A stretch of DNA of 64,000 bases from Herbaspirillum sp. DW155 (GTDB lineage: Bacteria > Pseudomonadota > Gammaproteobacteria > Burkholderiales > Burkholderiaceae_D), in NCBI RefSeq assembly GCF_037076565.1, contig NZ_AP029028.1, positions 1,240,001-1,304,000 of the forward strand, read 5' to 3'. This document shows, piece by piece, positions 26,488-35,423 of this stretch. Under the pieces are notes generated by a model that worked only from the letters and a program-made list of their open reading frames with translations, did not search any database and had not been told where the DNA came from. The position numbers and the translations under genes were made by a program. How positions within the stretch are numbered: position 1 is the stretch's first letter; the number at the start of each line of letters is the position of its first letter.

Positions 26488-27396
26488 TCAGGCCACCTCG
26501 CGACGCTGCCCTCCCCGTCGCTGATTGAAAGGCAGCATCTTTCTGAGTTGCTCCAGTACCCAGGCCGCGCGGGCGGATAGCGGCCATTCCGCCCGGCGAA
26601 TCAGCCACAGCGTATCGACCACCAGCTCGCCACCCTCGATCACCCGGATGGCATCGGCCTGTGCGAAGGCCTGGCGCGCGTGCCGGGGAATCACGGTGAA
26701 ACCCAGGCCGCGGGCGACCGGTTCGAGGATTAGCGCGATCTGATTGCTGAAGCCGTGGCAGGGCACGTTGCGGATCCCAGGGTTGCCCGGAAAGTGGCGT
26801 GCCAGCAGGCGGGTGGACATCGCCTGGCCGTCGGGATGATCGATAAAGCCCAGCCGTACCAGATCCTCCCAGCCCGCCACGGCTGCACCAGCCGGCACGA
26901 CGAGTTCCAGCGGCTCCTCGATGAACGACGTGGCGACCAGGCGCGAGTCGTCCGGCTTGAGGGTAACCAAGCCGAGTTCGTACTGCTTGCTCAGCACCGC
27001 ATCACGGGTTTCAGGATCGGGCGCGAAGCGATGACGGATGACCAAGCCCGGATGGGACTGCTGCAAGCCCAGCAGCAGGGGGTAGAGGGCGAGCCCCACG
27101 CTGCCGGGCGTGATCAGGCTGATATCCCCGCTGCGCGAATTTGCGTCGGACAGGCGCAGCTTCAGGCGTTTGTCGGCCAACTCGATCTCGTTGCAGTAGT
27201 CCAGCAACGCCATGCCTGCGGGCGTTAGTTCGATTTGTCTGGGACGGCGGATCAACAACGGGCCGAGTTCGTTCTCCAGATGACGCACATGCTGACTGAC
27301 CGCGGCCTGGGTCAAGCCCAGCCGGGACGCCGCACGCGTGAAGCCCCCGGTTTCGACCAGGGCAGCGAAGGAGCGCAGCCAGTGTGAGTTGTTCAT
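26488..27396 (-). CDS. LysR-family transcriptional regulator
   Basis: A 302-residue LysR regulator. The helix-turn-helix is FTRAASRLGLTQAAVSQHVR (about 19-38). The effector domain contains ISLITPGSVGLALYPLLLGL. It diverges from the VOC-MDR-methyltransferase operon with a 97-base gap that holds a perfect 5-5-5 palindrome, so it probably controls that operon and itself. Confidence 0.92.
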   Translation of the reverse strand: MNNSHWLRSFAALVETGGFTRAASRLGLTQAAVSQHVRHLENELGPLLIRRPRQIELTPAGMALLDYCNEIELADKRLKLRLSDANSRSGDISLITPGSVGLALYPLLLGLQQSHPGLVIRHRFAPDPETRDAVLSKQYELGLVTLKPDDSRLVATSFIEEPLELVVPAGAAVAGWEDLVRLGFIDHPDGQAMSTRLLARHFPGNPGIRNVPCHGFSNQIALILEPVARGLGFTVIPRHARQAFAQADAIRVIEGGELVVDTLWLIRRAEWPLSARAAWVLEQLRKMLPFNQRRGGQRREVA

Positions 27397-27405
27397 AACG
27401 AATTT

Positions 27406-27420
27406 TTATTCAATCAATAA
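27406..27420. promoter_or_regulatory. Candidate LysR box in the divergent promoter
   Basis: TTATT-CAATC-AATAA is a perfect 5-bp-arm palindrome with 5-base spacer, matching the T-N11-A LysR box pattern. It starts 10 bases upstream of the lysR start codon. Confidence 0.55.
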
Positions 27421-27493
27421 GGATTCATTAGACCAAACATTGGTGATATCCGCCTACGCTTATGAATATTATTTTTGCCAAGAGGCCATCACC

Positions 27494-27994
27494 ATGTCCC
27501 TGACATACCCCCGCAGTTTTTCGCACATCGGCCTGTCGGTGACCGACCTGGACGCCGCTGTCAAGTTCTATACCGAGGTCATGGGCTGGTATCTGGTCAT
27601 GCCGCCGACCACTATCAGCGAGGACGACAGCCCCATCGGGGTGATGTGCACAGACGTGTTCGGTGCTGGCTGGGGCTCATTCCGCATCGCCCATCTGTCC
27701 ACTGGCGACCGTATCGGCGTGGAAATCTTCCAGTTCCCCAATGCCGAAAAACCAGCCGACAACTTTGAATACTGGAAGACCGGGGTGTTCCACTTCTGTG
27801 TGCAGGATCCGGACGTCGAGGGACTGGCCGCGAAGATCGTAGCCGCCGGCGGCAAGCAGCGCATGCCGGTACGCGAGTATTTCCCTGGCGAGAAGCCGTA
27901 CCGCATGGTCTATATGGAAGACCCCTTCGGCAACATCCTGGAAATTTACAGCCACAGCTACGAGCTGACCTATTCGGCCGGCGCCTACCAGTAA
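27494..27994 (+). CDS. VOC-family (glyoxalase/dioxygenase fold) protein
   Basis: A 166-residue vicinal-oxygen-chelate fold protein. The typical opening is FSHIGLSVTDLDAAVKFYTE with a metal-ligand His. A further His lies in GVFHFCVQDPDVEGL, and the closing YMEDPFGNILEIYSH provides the Glu ligand. Such proteins are lactoylglutathione-lyase-like or extradiol-dioxygenase-like enzymes; the substrate is unknown. ATG 27494 is preferred to earlier in-frame starts because it begins the domain directly after GAGG. It is the first gene of the operon. Confidence 0.88.
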   Translation: MSLTYPRSFSHIGLSVTDLDAAVKFYTEVMGWYLVMPPTTISEDDSPIGVMCTDVFGAGWGSFRIAHLSTGDRIGVEIFQFPNAEKPADNFEYWKTGVFHFCVQDPDVEGLAAKIVAAGGKQRMPVREYFPGEKPYRMVYMEDPFGNILEIYSHSYELTYSAGAYQ

Positions 27995-28009
27995 GTGGAG
28001 GACGCTCGC

Positions 28010-29014
28010 ATGTACAACGGATCGCCGCCGTCCTCGCTGCCCACCCACTACCACGCTTGGCGCTGGCAGGGTAGCGCCGAACCGCTGGAACTGGCGCTGG
28101 AGCAGGTGCCTCTGCAACCGCCGGCGGCCGGTGAGGTGCTGGTGCGCAATGCTGTGATCGGACTGAACCCGGTAGATTGGAAGGTGCTCGGCGGCGGGCT
28201 GGCCGATTGGCAGCCGGGCCATATCCCCGGCGTCGATGGCGCCGGCGAGGTGCTGGCTGTCGGCGAAGGCGTGCCCGCCGAATGGTTGGGCCACCGCGTG
28301 GCCTACCATACCAGCCTGCATGGCCATGGCAGTTTCGCCGAGTACGCGCCGGTGGCCGCGCGCGCGCTGCTACGGCTGCCCGACAGGCTGAACTTCGAGG
28401 TGGGCGCCAGCATTCCGTGCCCGGCGCTCACCGCTTGGCTGGCGATCGAGAAGGTGCCGGTGCAGCCCGGACAACCGCTACTTGTTAGCGGCGCCGGCGG
28501 CGCAGTCGGGCAGTACCTTGTGCAACTGGCCTCGTCCCGTGGTTTTGCCGTCAGCGCAATGGCCCATGCCCGTCACCATGGAAGGCTGCGCGCGCTGGGG
28601 GCGGGCGAATGCCTCGCCGGGCCGCTGGCCGATGGGCACGCCTGGGCCGGCGGCCGGCGTTTCCATGCATTGATCGACACTGTCAGCGGCAGCCACGCGG
28701 AACGCATGGCAGAGGCGCTGCGCGCCAACGGCCATTTGATCTGCATTCAGGATCGTGTGCCCGGATGGCCGTGCCCGCCGTTCGGCCTGACCCTGTCGAT
28801 GCACGAGGTGGCCCTCGGTGCGTTGCATGTGCTCGGCGACGACACTGCCTGGCAGCACCTGACCGCCGCTGGGGAGCGGATGCTGGCCGAGATTGCCGAG
28901 GGGCGCCTGCGGGCGGAGGCGTGTCTGGTGCGCGGCTTCGATGAACTGGCGCAGTTGCTGGAAGACCTGCGCCACCGGAACTTCTCCGGCAAAGCCCTGG
29001 TGCGGATTCGCTAA
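28010..29014 (+). CDS. Zinc-independent MDR-family oxidoreductase
   Basis: A 334-residue medium-chain dehydrogenase/reductase of the quinone oxidoreductase type. The nucleotide-binding Rossmann motif is LLVSGAGGAVGQYLVQLA. The GroES-like N-terminal part includes IGLNPVDWKVLGG and IPGVDGAGEVLAVG. The catalytic and structural zinc Cys/His sets of classical alcohol dehydrogenases are missing. ATG 28010 has GGAGG 8 bases upstream; the VOC stop lies 15 bases before it. It probably reduces an enone or quinone produced in the same pathway. Confidence 0.88.
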   Translation: MYNGSPPSSLPTHYHAWRWQGSAEPLELALEQVPLQPPAAGEVLVRNAVIGLNPVDWKVLGGGLADWQPGHIPGVDGAGEVLAVGEGVPAEWLGHRVAYHTSLHGHGSFAEYAPVAARALLRLPDRLNFEVGASIPCPALTAWLAIEKVPVQPGQPLLVSGAGGAVGQYLVQLASSRGFAVSAMAHARHHGRLRALGAGECLAGPLADGHAWAGGRRFHALIDTVSGSHAERMAEALRANGHLICIQDRVPGWPCPPFGLTLSMHEVALGALHVLGDDTAWQHLTAAGERMLAEIAEGRLRAEACLVRGFDELAQLLEDLRHRNFSGKALVRIR

Positions 29015-29036
29015 TGCCATAAGAAAGGACACACCC

Positions 29037-29654
29037 ATGGATGCACGGATCTTGGAAGTGCTGGAGCTGTACCACGCCCGCACGCGCGCCGAACGCAGCG
29101 CGCCGCGTACTGAAGCGCCAGGCGGACGCGACGGTGGACAGGATCAGCGCATGCGCGCCATCGGGCCGCAGACCGGCCAGTTGCTCAACATCCTGGCCCG
29201 AAGCCTCGAGGTACCGAACATCCTCGAACTGGGCACCTCCTTCGGCTACTCAGGCATCTGGCTGGCCGAGGCGGCGCGCGCCAGCGGCGGGCGGCTGGTG
29301 ACGATGGAACTGCACGGCTACAAGTCGGCCCATGCAAGGGTGATGTCCGAGCAGGCAGGGCTGGCCGATTACGTGGACTTCCAGGTCGGCGATGCGGTGC
29401 AGATGATCGGCGAGCTGCCCGGCAAGATCGATTTCGTATTCGTCGACCTGTGGAAGGATCTGTACGTGCCGTGCCTGGATGCGTTCTATCCCAGACTCAG
29501 TCCTGGCGCGATCATTGTTGCCGACAACATGCTCCGTCCCGGCAGCGAGGACGTGCGCGCCTATGCCCGCGCGGTCCGTGCCAAGCCCGGCATCACCAGC
29601 GTGCTGCTGCCAGTCGGCACCGGTATCGAGGTCAGCCGCTACGAACCCGGCTGA
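29037..29654 (+). CDS. O-methyltransferase (class I, SAM-dependent)
   Basis: A 205-residue catechol-O-methyltransferase-like enzyme of the O-methyltransferase 3 family. The SAM-binding motif I is ILELGTSFGYSGIWLAEAA. The acidic motif is TMELHGYK, and the metal-binding Asp stretch is KIDFVFVDLWKD, with AIIVADNML following. It is the third gene of the VOC operon, 22 bases after the MDR gene. The set suggests modification of a phenolic or enediol compound. Confidence 0.88.
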   Translation: MDARILEVLELYHARTRAERSAPRTEAPGGRDGGQDQRMRAIGPQTGQLLNILARSLEVPNILELGTSFGYSGIWLAEAARASGGRLVTMELHGYKSAHARVMSEQAGLADYVDFQVGDAVQMIGELPGKIDFVFVDLWKDLYVPCLDAFYPRLSPGAIIVADNMLRPGSEDVRAYARAVRAKPGITSVLLPVGTGIEVSRYEPG

Positions 29655-29738
29655 CGTGCCGGCTTTTCATTTTCTTCGGGGTTCTCGTTTTCCACTTCGT
29701 ACCGCTCAGTCGCACGCACGCCACAAGGATTGCTCTCC

Positions 29739-30056
29739 ATGTTCAGTCTCGCGCAACGCCATCGTTCTTCGCTCGCGGCACCGGCGTTCGGGCTGCAAGG
29801 CTGCGACCGTCCACTGGCCAACACCGATGCGCCTGCAGCCAGCACTGCCAGACCCCAGCGCGGCCTGACAGCCGCCTCGACAGCCGCGGTCGAGCGCAGC
29901 CGCCCGGTCTATCCGTGGCCCTACATCGCCGCCTGGAACGGCAAGGGCGAGCAGAACCAGGCGGCGAGCTTCGTGGGTGGTCCAGCAATCGACTTCGCCA
30001 CGCCCGACTGGGCCGACAGCGATTTCTTCGCGCCGTATGAGGCGGTTGCGCAATGA
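29739..30056 (+). CDS. Hypothetical protein, 105 residues
   Basis: Not recognised. It has an Ala/Arg-rich low-complexity first half, then a better-defined end (PVYPWPYIAAWNGKGEQNQA, FVGGPAIDFATPDWADSDFF). The stop overlaps the next start by ATGA, which supports translation. It could also be the N-terminal remnant of a larger gene. Confidence 0.4.
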   Translation: MFSLAQRHRSSLAAPAFGLQGCDRPLANTDAPAASTARPQRGLTAASTAAVERSRPVYPWPYIAAWNGKGEQNQAASFVGGPAIDFATPDWADSDFFAPYEAVAQ

Positions 30057-31366
30057 CCGGCACGCGCCTGGCCGCCCGGCTGATACAGCTGTTCGTTTCG
30101 ATGGCCATTATCGGCTGCAGCGCCACGGATGCGACGCAGGTGGCGCGCGCGCATACCGACAGGACGCTGCTCAAGGCCATCGTGCTGGGCATGGGCAGCG
30201 AGGGCGCGTCGGTCACCGACGCACGCTACGACCGGTACTTCGGCCAAGGCAGCGCTGCTGCCGGCGTAGCGGCTGTGATTGCAGCAGGCCGCTTCCTGGT
30301 CAACGGCCTGGCCATCCCGGCCACTGAGACGGACTGTGCCAGGCGGTTCCCGGATGGCTATCCGGTGAACCAGACGCCCTGGTTGCGCTACGATGACAAG
30401 GTCTCGGCCTGGAGAGGCGGCTACCAAGGTGAGAAGGTCGCCGGTTCGTATGCCGCAGCCGCGCTGGCCGTCGCGACCGGGATCGTGCCAGGGCTGGAAG
30501 TGAGGCTGTACGACACTGATCGCGACGGCCATGCCGATCTGATTGAGGCCGATTTCAAGGAAGGGGTTCAGGTCGGCCGGATCATCCGCAACGATGACGG
30601 CACCTACAGTGTCACGCGCGGGGATATCGACACGGCCAACACCACAGCCGTCGAAGGGCGGACCTTCGACGGCACGCGCTTCACCGCGACATCTGGCGAA
30701 CGCATCGCCGCCAGAGACTTCGACACCACTCTCGCGCCGGGTGACATCGCGCTGTTCTGGCATGGCCCGGATGGCTGGATCCTGCAGCGGGCCAGGGAAG
30801 TGCATGGAGTCTTCGTCGATGGAATGGATCACCGCCGCTACGATATCGACGGCACCGCCTACGCCGATGCAATGCGTTTTTCCCGGAACAACCTGTTGAT
30901 CTCCAACCGACCGGGGGAATATGCGAACGCGCAGAAATACTTTGGGCTCAACGACAACCATGAGGGCCTGAAAGTCAGCCTGTGGCTGGTGCCGACCCGC
31001 GACCTGGAGGCGCATGGCGCGCCGGTCGGTATCACCAGCGGCGCAAGCGCGCGGCGTCTGTTGGCAAGAGCCGTAGCGATCGCCAGGCAGAAGCTGGGCG
31101 ATGTCGTGGTGAGCGTTGATGGCAAGGACGTTCCGAGCACTGCGAAGTGGGTGCACCAAGACGCATACCGTCAGTTGAGCGACGCGATCGCCCGCGCGGA
31201 GGGGGCCTTGGCGTCGGCGGCGAGTTCGCCCGCGCTGCTCGACTACCAAATCTACCTGCTCTATTTGACGCTCAATGGCAGCGATGGCGACATAGGCGCC
31301 CGCTTCGGCGGCTACCGCTATGCGGGTTTCGACCACGCCATCCTGACTGGAACTCGGGCTCCGTAG
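30053..31366 (+). CDS. Putative lipoprotein of unknown family, 437 residues
   Basis: The N-terminus is a lipoprotein-type signal (RLIQLFVSMAIIGCSATD, lipobox IIGC with Cys about residue 22). The mature part contains YDTDRDGHADLIEADF (about 153-168), a DxDxDG calcium-binding loop of the dockerin/EF-hand kind. Long soluble stretches follow with no recognised catalytic motif (FWHGPDGWILQRAREVHGVF and FSRNNLLISNRPGEYANAQK stand out). It is probably a periplasmic or outer-membrane-anchored protein. The function is unknown; ATGA coupling to the previous small gene suggests a pair. Confidence 0.6.
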   Translation: MTGTRLAARLIQLFVSMAIIGCSATDATQVARAHTDRTLLKAIVLGMGSEGASVTDARYDRYFGQGSAAAGVAAVIAAGRFLVNGLAIPATETDCARRFPDGYPVNQTPWLRYDDKVSAWRGGYQGEKVAGSYAAAALAVATGIVPGLEVRLYDTDRDGHADLIEADFKEGVQVGRIIRNDDGTYSVTRGDIDTANTTAVEGRTFDGTRFTATSGERIAARDFDTTLAPGDIALFWHGPDGWILQRAREVHGVFVDGMDHRRYDIDGTAYADAMRFSRNNLLISNRPGEYANAQKYFGLNDNHEGLKVSLWLVPTRDLEAHGAPVGITSGASARRLLARAVAIARQKLGDVVVSVDGKDVPSTAKWVHQDAYRQLSDAIARAEGALASAASSPALLDYQIYLLYLTLNGSDGDIGARFGGYRYAGFDHAILTGTRAP

Positions 31367-31397
31367 CAAGGAAGCACGCGAATCGTGGTGCCCGTCA

Positions 31398-32120
31398 GAA
31401 CTCGACCATTACAAGGCGACCTATCTGACTCGACTAACCGCCAACGACTTCCACTCCGAACTGCTGGAACTGTACGACGGCTACGTGCATGCACGCCTGA
31501 GCCGGCGCGATTTCCTCCACCGCACGGCGATGTTCGCCATCGGCGGTCGCACCATTACCGCGATCCTGGCCTCACCGAGACCGGGCTACGCGCTGGCGTA
31601 ACAAATCACCTTCACCGATCCTGACATCCATGCCCATTACATCCGCTATCCCTCGCCCAACGGTCACGGCGAAGTGCGCGGCTATCTGCTTCGCCCGGCC
31701 AAGGCCTCCGGCCGGATGCCCGGCGTTGTCGTGGTAGACGACAACCGCGACCTGAATCTCTGCATTGAGGACGTGGCGCGGCACGTGGCCAAGGCCGGCT
31801 TCGTCGCACTGGCGCCCGACACCCTAAGTTCGGTCGATGGCTATCCGGGCAACGACGATGAAGGCCGGCGGCTGCAGCAGCGGGGCGATCCGCAGAAGCT
31901 GATGAACCATTTCTTCGACCCCATCGAGTACCTTCAGGCCAGCGAGCTGACCACCGACAAGATCGGCTTTATCGGCTGTTGCTGCGGCGGCCGGCAAGAC
32001 CAACGGGACCATGTCTATCCCGGCACCAACCACGGTTTCCACAACGACCCCACGCCGCGCTACGACGAGGCAGCCACCCAGCTCGCCTGGGATCGCACCC
32101 TGGCCGGGTTCCAGTGCTAG
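31398..32120 (+). pseudogene. Secreted dienelactone hydrolase, decayed
   Basis: The frame reads NDFHSELLELYDGYVHARLS, RRDFLHRTAMFAIGG (Tat-type signal) and GYALA, then a TAA (31599-31601). It resumes in the same frame: DPDIHAHYIRYPSPNGHGEV, RPAKASGRMPGVVVVDDNR, ARHVAKAGFVALAPDTLSS. After IGCCCGG, normally GFCYGG with the nucleophile Cys, about 70 residues are missing before YPGTNHGFHNDPTPRYDEAA. An in-frame stop plus loss of the central catalytic region and no good start codon show that it is dead. Confidence 0.88.
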
Positions 32121-32322
32121 CTGAGCTAAGTGGGGCAAGGAATCCCCCTGATATCAGATGGAGTTATATTGAAAATAGAAATATAGGATTGGATTTATTT
32201 CTTGATGCGCACGAACATAGCGGTTGTGCCGAAAAACGTTGCAGGCCCGAGTGCCTGCTGTGCTGCCGGCAAGGCGGCACCGAGCCGCACCGGCCCTACT
32301 CAACGATTCCAGGAGTGTTTAC

Positions 32323-32850
32323 ATGACCATGAACGCAATCATCTGGCCCGAAGGCTATGTCCCGGGCTTCACCGAAAACTTCGCCTCCAACGAGGTCATC
32401 GTCGCCGGCCTGAGCGCCGCGGAGGTGTGGCCACTGCTGGCCGAACCGGCCCGTTGGCCGACCTACTACGGCAACTCGGCCAGCGTGCGCTTCTACGACG
32501 GCAAGGGGCCGTTCCTGGCCGACGGCGACCGCTTCTATTTCGAGACCTTCGGCTTCCCGGTCGAGGCGCAGTGCAACGAATACGTGGCCCCGGCGGCAGG
32601 TCAGCCCGGTCGCGTGGCCTGGCATGGCTGGTCGGGCGAAGTCGGTGCCGACGACCGCCTGGACGTACACCATGCCTGGCTGGTCGAGGATCTCGACGGC
32701 GGCCGCGTACGCATCCTCACCCAGGAAACCCAGAAGGGCAAACCGGCTGCCGAACTGCACGCCGCCAAGCCCAACCCGATGATCAACGGGCATCAGGACT
32801 GGCTGGACGGCCTGGTGGCCGCTGCCCGCGCTGCTAAGGATGCAAAGTGA
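32323..32850 (+). CDS. SRPBCC-domain protein (cytosolic copy)
   Basis: A 175-residue protein with the START/Bet v1-like SRPBCC fold, beginning MTMNAIIWPEGYVPGFTENF. It contains VAGLSAAEVWPLLAEPARWP, the usual 'aspvevVWplltdpe.W' opening, and ends with the distinctive NPMINGHQDWLDGL. Such proteins bind or cyclise hydrophobic ligands. Its near-twin with a lipoprotein signal lies 1 kb downstream, separated by an MDR gene, so a duplication is evident. The stop overlaps the MDR start (TGATG). Confidence 0.85.
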   Translation: MTMNAIIWPEGYVPGFTENFASNEVIVAGLSAAEVWPLLAEPARWPTYYGNSASVRFYDGKGPFLADGDRFYFETFGFPVEAQCNEYVAPAAGQPGRVAWHGWSGEVGADDRLDVHHAWLVEDLDGGRVRILTQETQKGKPAAELHAAKPNPMINGHQDWLDGLVAAARAAKDAK

Positions 32851-33863
32851 TGAGGGGCGTTATCGTTCGTGCACCGGGTGGACTGGAGCGTCTCGAAGTC
32901 ATTGAGTTGCCCGATCCCGGCCAGCCGGGACCCGGGCAGATCCGTGTGGCCGTGCATGCCACATCGCTGAACTTCCACGACCTGCTGGTCGCCAACGGCG
33001 GCATTCCCGCCGACGATGGCCGGGTGCCGATGGCCGATGCCGGCGGTGTGGTCGAGGCCGTGGGCGCCGGTGTGAGCGAGTTCAAGCCTGGCGACCAGGT
33101 GGTCTCCGGCTTCTTCCCGCAGTGGCCCGACGGACTGCCGTTCGATGACGTCGGCCATTTCCGCAAGACTCCGGGCGATGGCATCGACGGTTATGCCTGT
33201 GAGTACGTGGTGCGCGCGGCCAGCGACTTTACCCTGGCCCCGCGCGGCTGGAGCCATGCCGAGGCAGCCACCATCACCACCGCCGGGCTGACCGCCTGGC
33301 GCGCGCTGGTGGTCGATGGCCAGCTCAAGGCCGGCGCCAGCGTACTAGTGCTGGGCACCGGCGGCGTGTCGATCGCCGCACTGCAGATCGCCAAGGCGAT
33401 GGGCGCACGGGTCCTCGTCACCTCGTCCTCCGATGACAAGCTGAAGCGCGCCCGCGCGCTCGGCGCCGACGAGGTGATCAACTACCGGCAGGTGCCCGAC
33501 TGGGGCCAGTGCGTGCTGGAACTGACTGGCGGCCGTGGCGTCGACCACGTGATTGAGGTTGGTGGGCCGGGCACCCTGACACAGTCGATCAAGGCCGTGC
33601 GCGTGGGCGGCCATATCGCCCTGATCGGTGTGCTGACCGGACGCGAGGGCGCCTTGCCCACCTCGGTGCTGATGGCCAAGCAGGCACGCCTGCAGGGGCT
33701 GATCGTCGGCAGCCGCCGTGACCAGCAAGACTACGTGGCGGCGCTGGAGCAGAGTGGCATCCGCCCGGTGATCGACCGCAGCTTCCCGCTGGAGCAACTG
33801 GCCGAGGCGTTCCGCTTCCAGGAAAGCGGCGCTCACTTCAGCAAGGTGGTGGTCGAATGGTGA
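32850..33863 (+). CDS. NAD(P)-dependent MDR-family oxidoreductase
   Basis: A 337-residue zinc-independent alcohol dehydrogenase/quinone oxidoreductase. The Rossmann motif is VLVLGTGGVSIAALQIAKAM. Other family blocks are LNFHDLLVANGGI and GVDHVIEVGGPGTLTQSIKA. ATG 32850 overlaps the previous stop and the GTG three bases earlier is less likely. It is translationally coupled on both sides to SRPBCC genes, suggesting that all three act on the same ligand. It is only distantly similar to the MDR gene at 28010. Confidence 0.9.
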   Translation: MRGVIVRAPGGLERLEVIELPDPGQPGPGQIRVAVHATSLNFHDLLVANGGIPADDGRVPMADAGGVVEAVGAGVSEFKPGDQVVSGFFPQWPDGLPFDDVGHFRKTPGDGIDGYACEYVVRAASDFTLAPRGWSHAEAATITTAGLTAWRALVVDGQLKAGASVLVLGTGGVSIAALQIAKAMGARVLVTSSSDDKLKRARALGADEVINYRQVPDWGQCVLELTGGRGVDHVIEVGGPGTLTQSIKAVRVGGHIALIGVLTGREGALPTSVLMAKQARLQGLIVGSRRDQQDYVAALEQSGIRPVIDRSFPLEQLAEAFRFQESGAHFSKVVVEW

Positions 33864-34495
33864 GGCTCGACATGAACCGTCCCCACGCGCGGCTGGCCGC
33901 GCTGTTCACCGCCCTGGTCATGGTGCTCATGGTCGGTTGCGCGCCATCGCATGACACCAGCGCGGCGGCCGACACGCAACACGCCATCGTCTGGCCCGAA
34001 GGCTATCTGCCCGGTACCACCGACAACTTCGTCTCCAACGAGGTTATCGTCGCCGGGCTCACTGCGGCCGACGTGTGGCCGCTCCTTGCCGATGCGACCC
34101 GCTGGCCGAGCTACTACGCGAACTCGGCCGACGTGCGCTTCCATGACGGCAAGGGGCCGCTGCTGGCCGACGGCGACCGCTTCTTCTTCAAGACCTTTGG
34201 CTTCCCGGTCGAGGCCCAGGTCACCGAGTACGTGCCTCCCGCCAATGGCCAGCCGGGCCGGGTGGCCTGGCACGGCTGGGCGGGCGAGGAGGGCAGCGCC
34301 GAGCGACTGGACGTGATCCATGCCTGGCTGGTCGAGGATCTGCCTGGCGGGCGGGTGCGCGTGCTCACCCAGGAAAGTCAGAAAGGCAAGCCCGCGCAGG
34401 CATTGGCCAGCAGCAAGCCGAACATCATGATCAACGGCCATCAGGACTGGCTGACGGGTCTGGTCGAGGCCGCGCGCAAGAACCAGGCGCAGTGA
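33857..34495 (+). CDS. SRPBCC-domain lipoprotein (exported paralogue)
   Basis: A 212-residue paralogue of the SRPBCC protein at 32323, sharing nearly the whole domain (WPEGYLPGTTDNFVSNEVIV, then GDRFFFKTFGFPVEAQ and MINGHQDWL). It has an added N-terminal signal (LAALFTALVMVLMVGCAPSH) with a lipobox VGC. Thus one copy stays in the cytosol and the other is lipid-anchored outside, an unusual pairing. The start at 33857 overlaps the MDR stop by 7 bases; ATG 33872 is an alternative. Confidence 0.85.
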   Translation: MVRLDMNRPHARLAALFTALVMVLMVGCAPSHDTSAAADTQHAIVWPEGYLPGTTDNFVSNEVIVAGLTAADVWPLLADATRWPSYYANSADVRFHDGKGPLLADGDRFFFKTFGFPVEAQVTEYVPPANGQPGRVAWHGWAGEEGSAERLDVIHAWLVEDLPGGRVRVLTQESQKGKPAQALASSKPNIMINGHQDWLTGLVEAARKNQAQ

Positions 34496-34568
34496 CGATC
34501 CCACCGCCGTCCGCATACAGGCGCGGGCGGCGGCTTCTTCCTCCCCCCGCATGCAGGAGATCCTTTCG

Positions 34569-35230
34569 ATGAGCTCCAGCATCAAGATCCTGATGATCCT
34601 CACCTCCCAGGCCACCATGGGCGACGAGCCGCGCCCGACCGGGGTATGGTTCGAGGAATTGTCCACGCCCTACTACGCCTTCTCCGATGCGGGCGCCCAG
34701 GTGGACATCGCCTCCATCACCGGCGGCAAGATCCCGATCGCCCCACACTCGCTGCAAGCCGAAGGCAAGAATCCGCCCAGCGTCGAGCGCTTCCTCAAGG
34801 ATGCCGCGGCGATGCACAAGATCGAGGTCTCGATGAAGATTTCCGGCCTGGCTACTGAAGGCTACTCGGCGGTGTTCCTGCCCGGCGGGCACGGCACCAT
34901 GTGGGATCTGCCCAGGAGCACCGAGCTGGCGTCCCTGCTGTCCACGGCCCGGCCGGGCTGGTCAACGTCATGAACCCCAACGGCCAGTCACTGGTCGCCG
35001 GCCGCCGCGTGGCCGCCTTCACCGATAGCGAGGAAGCGGCCGCCGGCTTGACCGACAAGGTGCCTTTCCTGCTGGAGTCCCGCATCCGCGGGCTGGGCGC
35101 CAAGTACGAGAGCGGCCCGGACTTCCAGCCCTTCGCGGTGCGTGACGGCAAGCTCGTCACAGGGCAGAACCCGGCCTCCTCCGAGGGCGTCGCGCGCCTG
35201 GTGCTACAAGTTGTTCACGAGGTGCGCTAG
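34569..35230 (+). pseudogene. DJ-1/PfpI-family (Hsp31-like) protein with catalytic deletion
   Basis: The first frame starts SSSIKILMILTSQATMGDE and reaches GYSAVFLPGGHGTMWDLPRS and ELASLL. The second frame resumes at HGPAGLVNVMNPNGQSLVAG and runs to the normal family end. About 40 bases are missing between them, including the nucleophile-elbow codons (normally A-C-H-G, here V-H-G). The deletion both shifts the frame and removes the catalytic Cys. The gene is therefore non-functional, although the flanking sequence is otherwise well preserved. Confidence 0.88.
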
Positions 35231-35345
35231 CCCCGCCCATCGTCATGGCCGGCATCGCCCTTGGCGGCGCTAAGCCATCGCCCGCATCCGCCTGACGGTT
35301 CGCGGGCTGGCCTGTTTTATCCATCCATCATCTTCGAGGCACGTC

Positions 35346-35423
35346 ATGTCTGCACTGTTCACGCCGTTCAAACTGAAGGACGTTACCCTTCGCAACCGCA
35401 TCGCGATCCCGCCGATGTGCTAG
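35346..35423 (+). pseudogene. N-terminal stub of an Old Yellow Enzyme-family reductase
   Basis: ATG 35346 begins MSALFTPFKLKDVTLRNRIA, then IPPMC and TAG. This matches the first 25 residues of NADH:flavin oxidoreductases of the XenA/YqjM type, where MC is followed by QY; here the Gln codon has become TAG. After about 10 more codons similarity is lost. Confidence 0.8.

Noticed and set aside
29921-31369. 482-codon open frame on the minus strand
   Set aside because: It mirrors the lipoprotein gene and its small neighbour; high G+C gives long antisense frames. No recognised motif.
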